Source: Pirellulaceae bacterium (GTDB lineage Bacteria; Planctomycetota; Planctomycetia; Pirellulales; Pirellulaceae). From it: a stretch of DNA of 6,714 bases. A program made the translations under genes and the position numbers. The stretch's first letter is position 1, and every line of letters starts with the position of its first letter. Under the pieces are notes generated by a model. That model was not told where the DNA came from. It saw nothing but the letters and a program-made list of their open reading frames with translations, and ran no database searches. The stretch is from NCBI GenBank assembly GCA_030744095.1, contig JASLRF010000624.1:1-6714 (forward strand). Reading direction: 5' to 3'. Shown here in pieces: positions 6,031 through 6,714 of the stretch.

Positions 6031-6714
6031 ATGAAGCTCATCTCGCCAATGCTGGGCCTGTGCCTTTCTGCGGTTTGTTTCTCAGAGGCGGCTGCGGATG
6101 ATGCCAGATTGACGACTGCCAGCACCGTGCAATTCGCGACGGTCGAGCAAGGCGCTGTCCTGCTGGCCAAGGAAGATCGATTCCTGAAATCGCTGAGCCG
6201 ATTCGACTGCCAGGCGCGGCTGCAAACGGATCGAAAAGTCGCCGGAAGCGACGTGGGAAAATTCGCGGCTGATCAGGTCGTCGCTTGGACCGGGGACGAA
6301 CAGGCCAAGTTGCGTGAAGCCGTTGCGGTTGTAAGCGAGAGAATGAAGCCTTTCGATCTGCCGTTCCCCAGCACGATCCGCCTGGTGAAGACCACAGGCA
6401 AGGAAGAAGGGAATGCGGCGTACTGTCGGCGGAATGCAATTGTATTGCCTGAACGGAACACGAAACAGCGACCGGCCTCCCTCCAAAGACTGCTGATCCA
6501 CGAACTGTTTCACGTGCTGAGCAGTCATAATCCAGGATTGCGAAGCAAACTGTACACAATCGTCGGATTCACGACATGCCAGCCGATTCAGATGCCGCCG
6601 TCACTACGAGACCGCAAGCTGACGAATCCGGACGCGCCGCAGCTGGATGCTTACATCAAGCTGACCGTCGATGGCCAACCAGTGACCGCCGCCCCCGTCT
6701 TGTATGCATCGACG
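6031..6714 (+). CDS. Secreted putative zinc metallopeptidase (HExxH), 3' end outside window
   Basis: The frame is open for 228 codons up to the right edge, so the C-terminal part is missing. The protein starts MKLISPMLGLCLSAVC and has a short signal peptide with a likely cut after A20-A21-A22, just before DD; it should act outside the cytoplasm. Residues 157-161 are HELFH, the zincin HExxH motif, inside LLIHELFHVLSSHN: two histidines as zinc ligands and E158 as catalytic base. The third ligand would lie downstream, and it is not identifiable in the visible part. After the motif come LYTIVGF (174-180), a proline-rich stretch and LTNPDAP (197-203), which look like conserved positions of a family I cannot name. 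The region before it (23-150) shows no domain I recognise. TAAGGA lies 9 bases upstream and the gene follows the propeller gene by 47 bases, so the two are probably one transcript. Peptidase activity is inferred from the motif only. Confidence 0.8.
   Translation, partial: MKLISPMLGLCLSAVCFSEAAADDARLTTASTVQFATVEQGAVLLAKEDRFLKSLSRFDCQARLQTDRKVAGSDVGKFAADQVVAWTGDEQAKLREAVAVVSERMKPFDLPFPSTIRLVKTTGKEEGNAAYCRRNAIVLPERNTKQRPASLQRLLIHELFHVLSSHNPGLRSKLYTIVGFTTCQPIQMPPSLRDRKLTNPDAPQLDAYIKLTVDGQPVTAAPVLYAST

Noticed and set aside
6038..6559. Leftward 173-codon frame near the right edge
   Set aside because: The rightward frame over the same bases has a Shine-Dalgarno, a signal peptide and HELFH; the leftward one has none of these and is a shadow.
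1..6714. CRISPR array, tRNA, rRNA or insertion-sequence transposase
   Set aside because: No regularly spaced repeats, no tRNA-like cloverleaf and no transposase-like frame were seen on either strand by reading.

Overview
The window looks like a chromosomal segment of a planctomycete-like bacterium (Pirellulales-type). This is inferred from four things: a very large secreted PQQ-type beta-propeller protein with a methyltransferase domain inside it, a bacterial UDPGP/UAP-family pyrophosphorylase, moderately GC-rich coding DNA, and short GAATGACGAA-style tandem words between genes. No rRNA or other marker gene is present to fix the taxon.

Layout. Bases 1-155 are non-coding and hold imperfect direct and inverted repeats. 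Bases 156-2766 carry a leftward, tightly packed unit of three genes, in transcription order: a 38-residue one-helix membrane protein (2766-2650), a UAP-like nucleotide-sugar pyrophosphorylase (2628-1246) and mannose-1-phosphate guanylyltransferase (1229-156). The gaps are 21 and 16 bases. A 142-base divergent intergenic region (2767-2908) separates this unit from a rightward unit. The rightward unit has a 1024-codon secreted propeller/methyltransferase/propeller protein (2909-5983) and, 47 bases on, a secreted HExxH putative zinc metallopeptidase (from 6031) that runs off the right edge.

How the genes fit together. The leftward genes would make activated sugars in the cytoplasm: GDP-mannose from ManC, and probably a UDP-HexNAc or UDP-hexose from the UAP-like enzyme. 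These feed polysaccharide, glycan or glycolipid synthesis. The tiny membrane protein may be an accessory, but nothing in its sequence proves that. The rightward genes both encode predicted exported proteins and may be co-transcribed. Their joint role is unknown. The main puzzle of the window is a protein with an export signal that also carries a complete-looking SAM-binding methyltransferase fold, since SAM is normally available only in the cytoplasm.
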